This document shows, one piece after another, positions 45,644-54,382 of a DNA stretch of 64,000 bases; the stretch's first letter is position 1; the number at the start of each line of letters is the position of its first letter. Below the pieces are notes generated by a model. That model was not told where the DNA came from, did not search any database, and saw only the letters and a program-made list of their open reading frames with translations. Position numbers and translations under genes: made by a program. The DNA comes from Desulforhopalus sp. IMCC35007 (lineage in GTDB: Bacteria; Desulfobacterota; Desulfobulbia; Desulfobulbales; Desulfocapsaceae). The stretch spans positions 1 through 64,000 of the forward strand of contig NZ_SWCN01000023.1 in assembly GCF_005116575.1 (NCBI RefSeq), written 5' to 3'.

Positions 45644-46495
45644 TTAACCAGCGCTGATAAAAATATCCTGTCTACCCTGGGGCAGCGCCCCTTTCTCTCT
45701 GCCTTTTTCAATAAACATCTGTACTGCTGCTCGCCCTTCTGTACCAAGGTTTCTTGAAAAATCATTAACATAGAGCTTGATATGACTTTCAACAACCTCC
45801 TTATCCAACTCCTGACTGTAGGACTGTATATAGTCAAGACATCTTTCAGGATAGCGAAAAGAATGCTCGACACTCAAGCCTATGACCTGCTCAATTTTTT
45901 TCAGAGTTTTCGGCCCAAAACTTCGTTTCGCCGCAATCCCTCCAAGCGGAATAGGCATGCCTGTGGTTTCTTCCCACCAAGCGCCAAGGTCCTGCAGACA
46001 GAACAAGCCTTCCTGCTGGTAAGTAAAGCGTGACTCATGAATGATGACGCCCGCTTCCACCTCTCCCTTTTTCACCGCAGCCATTATACGATCAAAGCGC
46101 ATTTCAACAAGTTCACAGGGATGGGGCAGATACATTTGCAAAAGCAGTGCTGCTGTCGTGAGTTTTCCGGGAATTGCAATGCGCCTCAGGCGGGTTATAT
46201 CCACCATTTCAGGGTCTTTAACAACGAGAAGCGGGCCACATCCCCTGCCAAGAGCGCTTCCTGTCGCCAGAAGACAGTATTCATCCAGTACATGAGCCAG
46301 GGCATGAAAAGACAGTTTGGTGACATCAAGTACCCCTGCCACCGCCCAATTATTTAATTGCTCGACATCTTCAAGAAGAGGTTGACTAAAGCTAAGCCCA
46401 TGACAGTCCACCAGTTTATGCACAAGTCCATAGAAGATAAAAGTATCATTGGGACAGGGAGAAAACCCCAGACTCAGGTTGCCATTTTTTTGCAT
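45644..46495 (-). CDS. mqnD: 1,4-dihydroxy-6-naphthoate synthase (MqnD), futalosine menaquinone pathway
   Basis: A 283-residue protein with the MqnD opening LSLGFSPCPNDTFIFYGLVH and a periplasmic-binding-like fold: DVTKLSFHALAHVLDEYCLL, GCGPLLVV and EVEAGVIIHESRFTYQQEGL. It turns cyclic dehypoxanthine futalosine into 1,4-dihydroxy-6-naphthoate. It overlaps the futalosine hydrolase gene by 22 bases, which supports the pathway call. The other genes of the route (mqnA, mqnC, mqnE) are not in the window. Its presence suggests menaquinone made without the men pathway. Confidence 0.93.
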   Translation of the reverse strand: MQKNGNLSLGFSPCPNDTFIFYGLVHKLVDCHGLSFSQPLLEDVEQLNNWAVAGVLDVTKLSFHALAHVLDEYCLLATGSALGRGCGPLLVVKDPEMVDITRLRRIAIPGKLTTAALLLQMYLPHPCELVEMRFDRIMAAVKKGEVEAGVIIHESRFTYQQEGLFCLQDLGAWWEETTGMPIPLGGIAAKRSFGPKTLKKIEQVIGLSVEHSFRYPERCLDYIQSYSQELDKEVVESHIKLYVNDFSRNLGTEGRAAVQMFIEKGREKGALPQGRQDIFISAG

Positions 46496-47199
46496 TTCAT
46501 CTCTCTTTGTGTTTCTTCAACAATCATCTTTACTATCATTCCTGCTTTTTCGCAGGCTTCCTGCAAACGCCAGTTCAAGGGGTTCCGGTCTTCGACCATA
46601 TTTGAAACACAACGCAGTTGGAAAAGTTCCACTCCAAAAGTCTTGCAGACCTGTGCTGCAGCCGCACCCTCCATATTCTCGCACAAGCCATCCCATCTTT
46701 TCTGAAGCCAGTCTCCGCGGGCTTTTTTCCCTGTAACACTGTGTACCGTAATAAACGTCCCACTGAGGTAGGCAATCCCGTTATTTTCAAGCACAGCTGT
46801 AGAGCTGGAAAAGAGGGGATTCCCCAGTTCAAACACGAGATGTTCTACAAGGTCCTCCCTGAAATACTCAATCCCGGCATCTCCCATACATATTCCAAGA
46901 TCACCAAACAGGTCACGCTCTGCCACACAGACATCTAAAAGCTGTGGCTGGCGGGCAGAAGTGTTCTGAGGGAGAAAATAAGCCCCTGCAACCCCAAAAT
47001 TTATTATCCCGTCAATAGTTTCTGTCGTCTCACAGAGAAACCTTGTAAGGTTCAACGTCGTGAGAACGGGTCCAACCCCAGTAACAAGAGCCCGCCAGGA
47101 ATTAGAGGACAGACCCTTTGTCTGCGAAAGATCAAGAGCATCCATCGCCTCTAAAAACGCGTTCATCTCAAATTCAGTTGCAGCTGTCACCAGGATCAT
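46474..47199 (-). CDS. mqnB: futalosine hydrolase (MqnB)
   Basis: A 241-residue nucleoside-hydrolase/MTA-SAH nucleosidase-type enzyme. It begins MILVTAATEFEMNAF, has GVGPVLTTLNLTRFL near 52-65, INFGVAGAYF, and the ENMEGAAAAQVCKTFGVE block with the catalytic-region glutamate and methionine. It hydrolyses futalosine (or aminofutalosine-derived substrate) to release the purine base. It is the first gene of a minus-strand run; the next gene, mqnD, starts before it ends. Confidence 0.92.
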   Translation of the reverse strand: MILVTAATEFEMNAFLEAMDALDLSQTKGLSSNSWRALVTGVGPVLTTLNLTRFLCETTETIDGIINFGVAGAYFLPQNTSARQPQLLDVCVAERDLFGDLGICMGDAGIEYFREDLVEHLVFELGNPLFSSSTAVLENNGIAYLSGTFITVHSVTGKKARGDWLQKRWDGLCENMEGAAAAQVCKTFGVELFQLRCVSNMVEDRNPLNWRLQEACEKAGMIVKMIVEETQREMKCKKMAT

Positions 47200-47511
47200 G
47201 GTATCTACAAGCCCCTTTGCACCTTAGGCCAAGATGGCCAAGACATCAGAACATTGCCAGGAGTGCAATATAAAAAGTAAGGAAAAGCATGAGATGCGTA
47301 TCCTGTTTTCTGGAAAAAGTATTTTCTTGTCACAAACAATGTCCCATCTCTTTTAGCTTTTTCCCCAACCGGGTAGAAATGTACCTTGCAAGATCAAAGA
47401 GATGCGATACCTTCTGAGCTGAATAAATACAATCATCACAATAACACATAATAATTTTATATACATTGGCCCATTGGCGACTGTAGTATTTTTTACCCAA
47501 ATATCAAGATA
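47200..47511. other. divergent intergenic region between mqnB and queA
   Basis: About 310 bases carrying the two divergent promoters. It was inspected for a preQ1-type element before queA, but no such structure was seen. No RNA gene was recognised. Confidence 0.35.
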
Positions 47512-48588
47512 ATGCAAGAAGATCTCAAGCTGGCAGCCTACCATTATGATCTGCCCCAGGAATCAATAGCTCAACGACCTGCGGATAAACGCGACAACTC
47601 TAAACTCATGGTGCTGAACCGGGCAGACAACAGCCGTCAGCATTGTCACTTCAGCGATGTCCATGAATTTATTCAAAAAGGCGACGTTCTTGTCGTCAAC
47701 AACACAAAAGTTTTCCCGGCAAGACTCTTTGGTCAAAAAGCCACAGGGGGAAAAATTGAAGTGTTTCTCCTCGAGTTTCCAAAACTTCTTGAAAGTTCGA
47801 CACATTCAGGACGGGCCCATGGCTTACTGAAATCATCCAAACGACCTGTAATAGGTTCAACAATCACCATAAATGAAGAGCTCCGTTGTCAGGTAGTGGA
47901 CTATCTTGAAGGCGGCAAGGCTCTCCTGGAGATTCATTTCAACGAAGACCTCGGCTTGATGAGATGCCTGGAACTCGCCGGAAACGTTCCACTGCCGCCC
48001 TATATAAACAGAAAAGAAGGTTCGACCAAAGAAGACAGCCAACGATACCAGACGGTCTATGCCGATCAGCCTGGTGCGGTCGCAGCCCCAACTGCAGGTC
48101 TTCATTTCACTCAAGAATTATTGGAGAAGCTGAGAAACAAGGGTGTGACAATCGCAGAGGTCACCCTGCATGTAGGTTATGGGACCTTTGCACCGGTTCG
48201 GGAGTCGGATATTACCCGCCACCAGATACACAGGGAATATCTTTCAATTGGCCGGGATGTGGTAAAAAAGGTAAACGACACAAAAAAGCAGGGGGGAAAG
48301 ATCTGGGCTGTGGGTACAACTTCAGTAAGGGCTCTGGAGTTTGGTGCAAGAGAGACCGGGACTTTACAAGCCATGGAAGACTGGTGTGATCTCTACATCT
48401 ATCCAGGCTTTACCTTCAAGGTCGTTGATAACCTGATCACCAACTTTCACCTGCCGGACTCATCTCTTATGTTTCTTGTGTCAGCACTCTGCGGGAGGGA
48501 AACCCTTCTTAACTGCTATGAATCAGCAATTAAAAAGGGTTATCGATTCTTCTCGTATGGCGATGCGATGGCAATTATTGGCAGCTAA
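47512..48588 (+). CDS. queA: S-adenosylmethionine:tRNA ribosyltransferase-isomerase (QueA)
   Basis: A 358-residue enzyme that transfers and isomerises the ribosyl part of SAM onto preQ1-tRNA, forming epoxyqueuosine. The family marks are YHYDLPQESIAQRPADKRDNSKLMVL (first 40 residues, given as YDLPQESIAQ and RDNSKLMVL), GDVLVVNNTKVFPARL, VAAPTAGLHFT, VTLHVGYGTFAPVRE and NFHLPDSSLMFLVSAL. Length is typical. The ATG at 47512 has AAGA-like sequence before it but no strong site. No other queuosine gene is adjacent. Confidence 0.97.
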   Translation: MQEDLKLAAYHYDLPQESIAQRPADKRDNSKLMVLNRADNSRQHCHFSDVHEFIQKGDVLVVNNTKVFPARLFGQKATGGKIEVFLLEFPKLLESSTHSGRAHGLLKSSKRPVIGSTITINEELRCQVVDYLEGGKALLEIHFNEDLGLMRCLELAGNVPLPPYINRKEGSTKEDSQRYQTVYADQPGAVAAPTAGLHFTQELLEKLRNKGVTIAEVTLHVGYGTFAPVRESDITRHQIHREYLSIGRDVVKKVNDTKKQGGKIWAVGTTSVRALEFGARETGTLQAMEDWCDLYIYPGFTFKVVDNLITNFHLPDSSLMFLVSALCGRETLLNCYESAIKKGYRFFSYGDAMAIIGS

Positions 48589-48616
48589 ACGTTTTGGTAT
48601 CGTGAATTTACGTGGT

Positions 48617-48874
48617 TCAGGTCGTGCTTGCTGCCGGGCAGCCAGCACAGGCGGAATCTGTCTTGCAGGCGGCGGGCTTTGAAACCCCACCGTTGGTACT
48701 GCTATAGCCGTCTGCATACCAGCCACCACCTTTGAGTTGAAACGAACTCATCGACATCAGTTTCGTAATGGGACCATCACACTCAGGACATTTGGTTAAA
48801 GGAGCGTCGGCCATTTTTTGCTGGACCTCAAAAACTTTTTCACACGTTTTACATTCGTACTCGTACACTGGCAT
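48617..48874 (-). CDS. FmdB-type zinc-ribbon protein
   Basis: An 85-residue protein with a zinc ribbon: MPVYEYECKTCEKVFEVQQ gives the first CxxC pair and LTKCPECDGPITKL the second. The C-terminal tail is rich in Gly, Ser and Cys (KTDSACAGCP). The FmdB family was linked to regulation of formamidase/amidase expression, but the actual role of such small proteins is unclear. The ATG at 48874, with AGGTG eight bases upstream, is better than the GTG three codons before. It is placed convergent to queA. Confidence 0.9.
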   Translation of the reverse strand: MPVYEYECKTCEKVFEVQQKMADAPLTKCPECDGPITKLMSMSSFQLKGGGWYADGYSSTNGGVSKPAACKTDSACAGCPAASTT

Positions 48875-49147
48875 TGTCTTCACCTATGGTGCCATAACCT
48901 TGCTATGGCAAACTAACCTAATAAAATTATTAATCAATTCGACAGCTAGTCCAAACTGCCTCTTTCGCTGGTGCAAATCTAATGCTCCAAGCCAAGTCTG
49001 TCAACACTTTGAACAATTCAAGTTACATTACAACACCTCCTTTTAGTTGAATCGTTCATTGCTTGTTGTTAATGTCTATTTTTGTTATAGAGGGCCCTTT
49101 AAACCACTCTTTAACTCTCCTTATACTTCTGTACTTAACGTAATTAT

Positions 49148-49930
49148 ATGATAGGAATATTTGATTCTGGGGTTGGCGGCATGACAGTTGCGAAAGCTGT
49201 TGAGCAGCTGTTACCTGAACACCCTTTACTGTACTTAGGCGATATAGCAAGAACACCATATGGACCCAAAAGTGCCAAAACAATTGAGGAATACTCGATT
49301 GAAAACACACGTTTTCTCATCAGAAACGGAGCGAAAATCATCGTCATTGCCTGTAACTCAGCCTCCAGTGTTGCAACCGGTCGTCTGCGTCGGGAATTTA
49401 ATCTTCCTATTTTCGAGGTCATTACTCCCGCTGTAAACGCTGCCGTCAAGCAATCTGCAACCGGCAGGATAGGCGTTATAGGAACAAGGGCTACCATTGA
49501 CAGCGGCTTGTATGAAAAACTGATACACCAACACAATGCCAAATTTAAGGTGGTCTCAAAAGCCTGCCCACTCCTTGTCAGCCTCGTGGAAGAGGGGTGG
49601 CTCAACAAACGTGAAACCAAAATGATCCTGCGTAGATATCTGAGTTATTTTAAAGATTTCCAAATAGACACCCTGGTTCTTGGGTGCACCCACTATCCCC
49701 TGCTGAGCCAACTTATCCAGCACAGGGTTGGTAGGCGTGTTCAACTTATTGATTCATCTCAAGCCACTGCACAATATCTGAAGCAGTGTCTTGTGGATAG
49801 TACAATCTCAACTCCCATTCCGGGGCATACCGCCCGTGAAAATAAATATTACGTCACGGATCTGACAAAAACTGCAGAGGGCGTCGCCCAAACTATTTTC
49901 CAAAGGCCAATAGAACTCCTCCGGGCATAA
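49148..49930 (+). CDS. murI: glutamate racemase
   Basis: A 260-residue enzyme supplying D-glutamate for peptidoglycan. It has the opening GIFDSGVGGMTVAKAV, the first catalytic cysteine in VIACNSASS near 74, and the second in LGCTHYPLLSQLI near 183. The family length is about 260-270, so the gene is complete. The ribosome-binding site is weak. It is followed after five bases by lolA, and together with the next genes forms a plus-strand run up to the S1 gene. Confidence 0.95.
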   Translation: MIGIFDSGVGGMTVAKAVEQLLPEHPLLYLGDIARTPYGPKSAKTIEEYSIENTRFLIRNGAKIIVIACNSASSVATGRLRREFNLPIFEVITPAVNAAVKQSATGRIGVIGTRATIDSGLYEKLIHQHNAKFKVVSKACPLLVSLVEEGWLNKRETKMILRRYLSYFKDFQIDTLVLGCTHYPLLSQLIQHRVGRRVQLIDSSQATAQYLKQCLVDSTISTPIPGHTARENKYYVTDLTKTAEGVAQTIFQRPIELLRA

Positions 49931-49934
49931 TATC

Positions 49935-50642
49935 ATGACAAAACAATTCTTCCATTTTTTCTCCAGTGTAATCCTCTGCTGTTGTTTCATGGCTTTATCA
50001 GGGCATCTGGTACAGGCCAGCGACACCGAGTTTCCTGAAGATATTGCCAAAAGACTACAGCAGCGTTACGACAGCATGAAGAGCATTACCTTTAATTTTA
50101 ACCAGAATACACGGGGAGAAATCACCGGAAAACCAAAAACAGGTTCCGGCACCGCCGCATTTTTAAAAGGCAACAGTAAGAGTAAAATGCGCTGGGACTA
50201 CCTCGCTCCCAAGCGACAGGTTTTGCTGAGTGATGGTCTGCATTTTTTTATGTATTTTGAAGAACTCAGGCAGATGATCATCTCACCCGCCTCAAGCCTT
50301 GAAAAAGATCTCACATATTCATTTTTTTCCGGCAAAGCACAGTTACAAAATGACTTCTACATCCGACCGGCCGATACCGAACTCGCCGGCGAGGAAAATA
50401 GCACCACCAATATAATAAAACTGATTCCCATTGTCCCCCACTCCCAGGTGCAGGATATTCATCTCTGGGTGAGCAAGGACTCTCTTATCCACAGAATACA
50501 TATTCAGGATCACTTCGGAACCATTACCGTCCTTAATCTCAGCAATATTCACACAGATGGGCTGGAGGGCAAAGGCCAGGCTGAAATAGACACCCTCTTT
50601 TCCTTCACGCCGCCTGAGGGTACTGAAATCATTCAGCAATAG
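49935..50642 (+). CDS. lolA: outer-membrane lipoprotein carrier protein LolA
   Basis: A 235-residue secreted protein. The signal peptide (FSSVILCCCFMALSGHLVQA) is followed by a LolA fold: LQQRYDSMKSITFNFNQ, then KMRWDYLAPKRQVLLSDGLHFFMYFEE and a central NIIKLIPI beta section. LolA shuttles lipoproteins through the periplasm to the outer membrane, which agrees with the Pal and other lipoproteins in this window. Only five bases separate it from murI, and one base from the following radical SAM gene, so it is surely cotranscribed. Confidence 0.88.
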   Translation: MTKQFFHFFSSVILCCCFMALSGHLVQASDTEFPEDIAKRLQQRYDSMKSITFNFNQNTRGEITGKPKTGSGTAAFLKGNSKSKMRWDYLAPKRQVLLSDGLHFFMYFEELRQMIISPASSLEKDLTYSFFSGKAQLQNDFYIRPADTELAGEENSTTNIIKLIPIVPHSQVQDIHLWVSKDSLIHRIHIQDHFGTITVLNLSNIHTDGLEGKGQAEIDTLFSFTPPEGTEIIQQ

Positions 50643-50643
50643 C

Positions 50644-52443
50644 ATGAATCCCTCCCCCTCTGACACCTTTGCCCTTGGACTGTGTTCCATGCCCTGGGCA
50701 ATTTTAAACCGTCCTTCGATCCAATTGGCTGCGCTGTCAGGGTATCTGCAGCAAAAATCTGCTTACCAGGTAGAGCTGTTTCATCCTTATCTTGCAGTGG
50801 CAAACAGTCTTGGAACCAATCTGTACCCTAAGATTGCCTTGTCCGGTTGGGCGGGAGAGGCTCTTTTTGCTCCCCTTCTCTACCCGGAAAAAAGGGAAGA
50901 TGCAGCCAGACTGTTTTACACAAGTCTACCCTCGGTAAACTCGAAAGAAGTGGACTTCAACGCTTTGACTGAACAGGTCGAAGCTTGTTGTCAAAATCTG
51001 CTGGAGACCATCGATTTCAGTCACTACGGACTTTTTGGATTTTCCATCTGCTTTAGCCAGCTCTTCCCCTCCTTGTATTTAGCCAAGCTCATAAAGGCCC
51101 GACAACCCGACCTTCCTATTGTGATAGGTGGTTCATCATGCTCGGGAGAAGTGGGAAGATCCCTGATCAAGCAATACAATCAGGTCGATTTTGTCATAGA
51201 TGGAGAAGGAGAAGCACGACTTCTGAGCCTCTGCAATTTTCTGACAAATACGGAGACGATGCTTGCGGATGGTATCCATAGTCGCATACCGGTCACAAAA
51301 AAGTCCCTGCCCGTTTCTCCACTTGCAATCTCGTCCCTGCCCTACCCGGATTACAGGCCCTACCTAAGCGAGATGCGGAAAAGTTTTTCCCATCAGCCTT
51401 TTATCCCCATTCTTCCTGTTGAGTTTTCTCGGGGATGCTGGTGGAACAAGTGCACCTTCTGCAATCTCAACATTCAGTGGGCAAATTATCGTTTTAAGGA
51501 CTCTGGCAGAATGGTGGACGAGGTACTGGCGCTGGCAGAGCGACACGAATCTCTTCAGTTTACCTTCACCGACAATGCGTTGCCGCCAAAAGGGGCTGAT
51601 CACTTTTTTGCAGCAATCAACGAGATGCCTCTTGATTTTGATTTTTTTGCAGAAATCAGAGCAACAGCAAAGATTGAACGCCTGAAAACATATCGCAAAG
51701 GGGGCCTGACAACGGTTCAGGTCGGCATTGAGGCCCTGTCTACCTCACTGCTCAAGAAAATGGACAAGGGCAGCACGACTATGGATAATATCGCCATGAT
51801 GAAACTCTGCGCTGAACATGACATCAAGATGGAGGGTAACCTTATCGCAGAATTTCCAACAACCTCCAGTAAAGAGATAGAAGAGACACTGCTCAACCTT
51901 GACTTTGTCCTGCCTTTTGCCCCGCTCACGGTGGCTTCGTTTTTTCTTGGCTACGGCTCTCCCATCTACAGAGCGTTGGAAAAATATGGTATAAAGACCA
52001 CCCTGCCCCATGACAAAACAAGATTGCTCTTCCCAAAAGAACCTCTCAATGCCCTGACAATGTTGATCTACAGCTACCGGGGCGATAAAAAGAAGCAGCA
52101 ACAGAAATGGAAGCCGGTCAGAAAAAGGGTTGCCGCCTGGCAGGATTTTCATACCAACAGACCAGATAAAGCTCGTCCCGCCCTCTCTTACCGGGATGGT
52201 GGAAAATTTATTATCATCAGGCAGGAGAGACCTTCTGGAAAAACTCTGCATCACAGGCTTCGTGGCCTCTCGAGGAAAATATACCTCTCCGCGCAGGTTC
52301 CAACCCCGATATCAGAAATCAGGGCATGTTTTCCCCAGATAGCCCACGACACACTTGCAACGTTCATAGATGAAATGTGCTTAAAACGGCTCATGTTTCA
52401 GGAAAACGGACGTATCCTCTCCCTTGCCGTTCAACAACGTTGA
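50644..52443 (+). CDS. B12-binding-type radical SAM protein, RiPP C-methyltransferase-like
   Basis: A 599-residue protein. The first 240 residues have a Rossmann-like B12-binding arrangement (YGLFGFSICFSQLFPSLYLA, LPIVIGGSSCSGEVG, VDFVIDGEGEARL), but the DxHxxG cobalamin motif was not seen. The radical SAM site near 264-272 is SRGCWWNKCTFCNLNIQ, with CX4CX2C spacing, followed by FTFTDNALPP and TTVQVGIEALS. The GCWW..CTFC.LN pattern resembles RiPP-maturation C-methyltransferases, whose homologues modify peptides. No precursor peptide is evident nearby, so the substrate is open. It sits between lolA and a phosphodiesterase. Confidence 0.8.
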   Translation: MNPSPSDTFALGLCSMPWAILNRPSIQLAALSGYLQQKSAYQVELFHPYLAVANSLGTNLYPKIALSGWAGEALFAPLLYPEKREDAARLFYTSLPSVNSKEVDFNALTEQVEACCQNLLETIDFSHYGLFGFSICFSQLFPSLYLAKLIKARQPDLPIVIGGSSCSGEVGRSLIKQYNQVDFVIDGEGEARLLSLCNFLTNTETMLADGIHSRIPVTKKSLPVSPLAISSLPYPDYRPYLSEMRKSFSHQPFIPILPVEFSRGCWWNKCTFCNLNIQWANYRFKDSGRMVDEVLALAERHESLQFTFTDNALPPKGADHFFAAINEMPLDFDFFAEIRATAKIERLKTYRKGGLTTVQVGIEALSTSLLKKMDKGSTTMDNIAMMKLCAEHDIKMEGNLIAEFPTTSSKEIEETLLNLDFVLPFAPLTVASFFLGYGSPIYRALEKYGIKTTLPHDKTRLLFPKEPLNALTMLIYSYRGDKKKQQQKWKPVRKRVAAWQDFHTNRPDKARPALSYRDGGKFIIIRQERPSGKTLHHRLRGLSRKIYLSAQVPTPISEIRACFPQIAHDTLATFIDEMCLKRLMFQENGRILSLAVQQR

Positions 52444-52451
52444 AACCTTTT

Positions 52452-53051
52452 ATGACAATACTTGCCATTCTCTCCGATACCCATGACCAGGTCGCAAACC
52501 TGCGGGCCGCAATAGATTATTGTAACCACAATCAGGTCGATGTTGTTGCCCACTGCGGCGATCTCATCTCCCCATTTATGCTCAAGCAGCTGGCCCGTTT
52601 TGATGGTCCTGTCCACCTGATTTATGGCAATAATATCGGAGATCAACGTCTTATTGCCGACAGGTGCGGCCGGGATTTTCCCAACATTACCCATCACGGC
52701 ATTCTTGGCAAATTCACCATTGATACTTATACAATAGCCATGGTCCATTATCCTGAGCAGGCACAAGAGCTTGCCAGACAGTCAATCTATGATATAGTCT
52801 GCTGTGGGCATTCGCATATTCCCAGGATACAACAGTTTGAACAGTCGTTGCTTATCAACCCAGGACCACTGTTAGGAGAAAATGACCAGGCTGGCTTTGT
52901 CATCGTAGACCTTCTCAAGGGTACAACTCAACGTATTGGTGTAGGAATATGCATGTTTGATCATGACATTCCCATAACAGAAACTGCACCCCAGCCACGT
53001 GCTCTTCATCCGCCAATTGAAACAATAGAACATAACCGGCAACGCCCTTAA
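52452..53051 (+). CDS. YfcE/MJ0936-type metallophosphoesterase
   Basis: A calcineurin-like phosphoesterase of about 200 residues. The metal ligands are in AILSDTHDQVANL, VAHCGDLISPFM, YGNNIGDQ and the CGHSHIPRIQ histidine block. Relatives hydrolyse small phosphodiesters. The start at 52452 (MTILAIL) fits the family N-terminus and lies eight bases after the radical SAM stop; the frame is open 25 codons earlier, inside that gene. It is presumably the fourth gene of the murI run. Confidence 0.92.
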   Translation: MTILAILSDTHDQVANLRAAIDYCNHNQVDVVAHCGDLISPFMLKQLARFDGPVHLIYGNNIGDQRLIADRCGRDFPNITHHGILGKFTIDTYTIAMVHYPEQAQELARQSIYDIVCCGHSHIPRIQQFEQSLLINPGPLLGENDQAGFVIVDLLKGTTQRIGVGICMFDHDIPITETAPQPRALHPPIETIEHNRQRP

Positions 53052-53119
53052 CAACGTCAACTGGAGCTCAATTCCATTGGCAATAACCCCTCAACCACAG
53101 CCATAACAAACAGGAAGAT

Positions 53120-54322
53120 ATGACAGAAGCAAACAGTGAGAGCTTTGAAGATCTCTTCAAAGCAGAAGCCAACAAAAAGATCAAGCGCCTTGAGCCCGGG
53201 CAGAAAGTTAAAGCGACCATCGTAGGTATGAATGCTGAAACTACTTTTCTCGATGTAGGCGGAAAAAGCGAAGGTGTGTTAAACAGCTCCGAGCTCAAAG
53301 ACAAGGAAGGTAATTTCACTCACAAAGAAGGTGATACCCTTGATGTCTACTTCCTTCAGGCCAAAAATTCTGAAAGACTGTTTACCACAACCATAGGATC
53401 AGGCTCCTCCAATGCCCATCTTGAAGAAGCGTATCGCTCCAGAATTCCTGTGGAAGGTCTTGTAAAAGCTGAGATAAAAGGAGGTTTTGAAATCACCCTA
53501 GGTGGTAATGTGAGAGGGTTCTGTCCTTTTTCCCAGATGGGCCTGCGTCGGGTAGAAGATGCAGCCAAGGAATATCTGGACACTCATATGAGGTTTATTA
53601 TCACCAGATTTGAGGAAAATGGCCGCAACATTGTTCTCTCTGCGCGCGCCATTCAGGAAGACGAACGAGAAGAACTGAAAGAAAAACTCAAAGAAACCCT
53701 TGCAGAAGGACAAACTGTTGAGGGCACCATCAGTTCTATTCGAGATTTCGGTGCTTTCGTTGACCTGGGCGGAGTAGACGGCCTGATCCCTATTTCTGAA
53801 ATCGGCTGGAGCCGCGTGGAAAAAGTTGATGAACACTTTAGCGTTGGCCAGAAAGTTCAAACAATAGTGAAAAGTATTGACTGGGATAAAGAGAGGATTT
53901 CTCTCAGCTACAAAGAAACCCAGGCGGACCCTTTTGAAGAGGTGCCCAACAAATTCCCTGTGGGCTCCACCCACACCGGAATCGTAGCGCGTCTCGCGCA
54001 GTTCGGAGCTTTTGTAACGCTTGAACCGGGTATTGACGGACTTGTCCACATCTCAAGGCTGGGCAATGGAAGGCGCATTAATCATCCAAGAGAGGTGGTT
54101 GAAGAAGGACAGAATCTTGATGTGACAATTGAAGCCATTGACACCATTGAGAAACGAATAAGCCTGGTTCCCGCCGACTACGTTTCTCCTGAGAGCGAGG
54201 AAGAAAAAGAGCGCAGCGAGTACAAGGCTTTTGTCTCCAAAGATAAAAAGAAAAAGTCAGACAATGATCTCGGAAGTCTCGGGGCACTGCTCAAGGCTAA
54301 AATGGCCCAAAAAAATAAATAA
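53120..54322 (+). CDS. S1 RNA-binding-domain protein (four repeats)
   Basis: A 400-residue protein with four S1-type OB-fold repeats at about 23-95, 108-175, 193-262 and 280-350. The clearest are GTISSIRDFGAFVDLGGVDG and GIVARLAQFGAFVTLEPGIDG. The C-terminal 40 residues are lysine-rich. Ribosomal protein S1 usually has six repeats, so this is a shorter S1 relative, which may act in translation or RNA binding. A GGAAG site precedes the ATG. A strong bidirectional hairpin follows. Confidence 0.9.
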   Translation: MTEANSESFEDLFKAEANKKIKRLEPGQKVKATIVGMNAETTFLDVGGKSEGVLNSSELKDKEGNFTHKEGDTLDVYFLQAKNSERLFTTTIGSGSSNAHLEEAYRSRIPVEGLVKAEIKGGFEITLGGNVRGFCPFSQMGLRRVEDAAKEYLDTHMRFIITRFEENGRNIVLSARAIQEDEREELKEKLKETLAEGQTVEGTISSIRDFGAFVDLGGVDGLIPISEIGWSRVEKVDEHFSVGQKVQTIVKSIDWDKERISLSYKETQADPFEEVPNKFPVGSTHTGIVARLAQFGAFVTLEPGIDGLVHISRLGNGRRINHPREVVEEGQNLDVTIEAIDTIEKRISLVPADYVSPESEEEKERSEYKAFVSKDKKKKSDNDLGSLGALLKAKMAQKNK

Positions 54323-54340
54323 GCCATACCGTTTATCAAA

Positions 54341-54382
54341 AAAAGAGTCTGGTCCCTTTGTCATCAGGTACCGGACTCTTTT
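54341..54382. terminator. bidirectional terminator between the S1 and MFS genes
   Basis: AAAAGAGTCTGGT and ACCGGACTCTTTT form a 13-bp stem with one G-U pair. The minus strand then continues into a run of seven T, and the plus strand ends in TTTT. It lies about 20 bases after the S1 gene, and its right arm overlaps the last codons of the convergent MFS gene. Confidence 0.85.

Noticed and set aside
45562-45873. 103-codon minus-strand frame overlapping the end of mqnD
   Set aside because: It is in another frame of mqnD over most of its length, has no family features, and the MqnD frame is clear.
47200-47511. preQ1 riboswitch before queA
   Set aside because: No stem with an A-rich tail and downstream pseudoknot pairing was found near the start.
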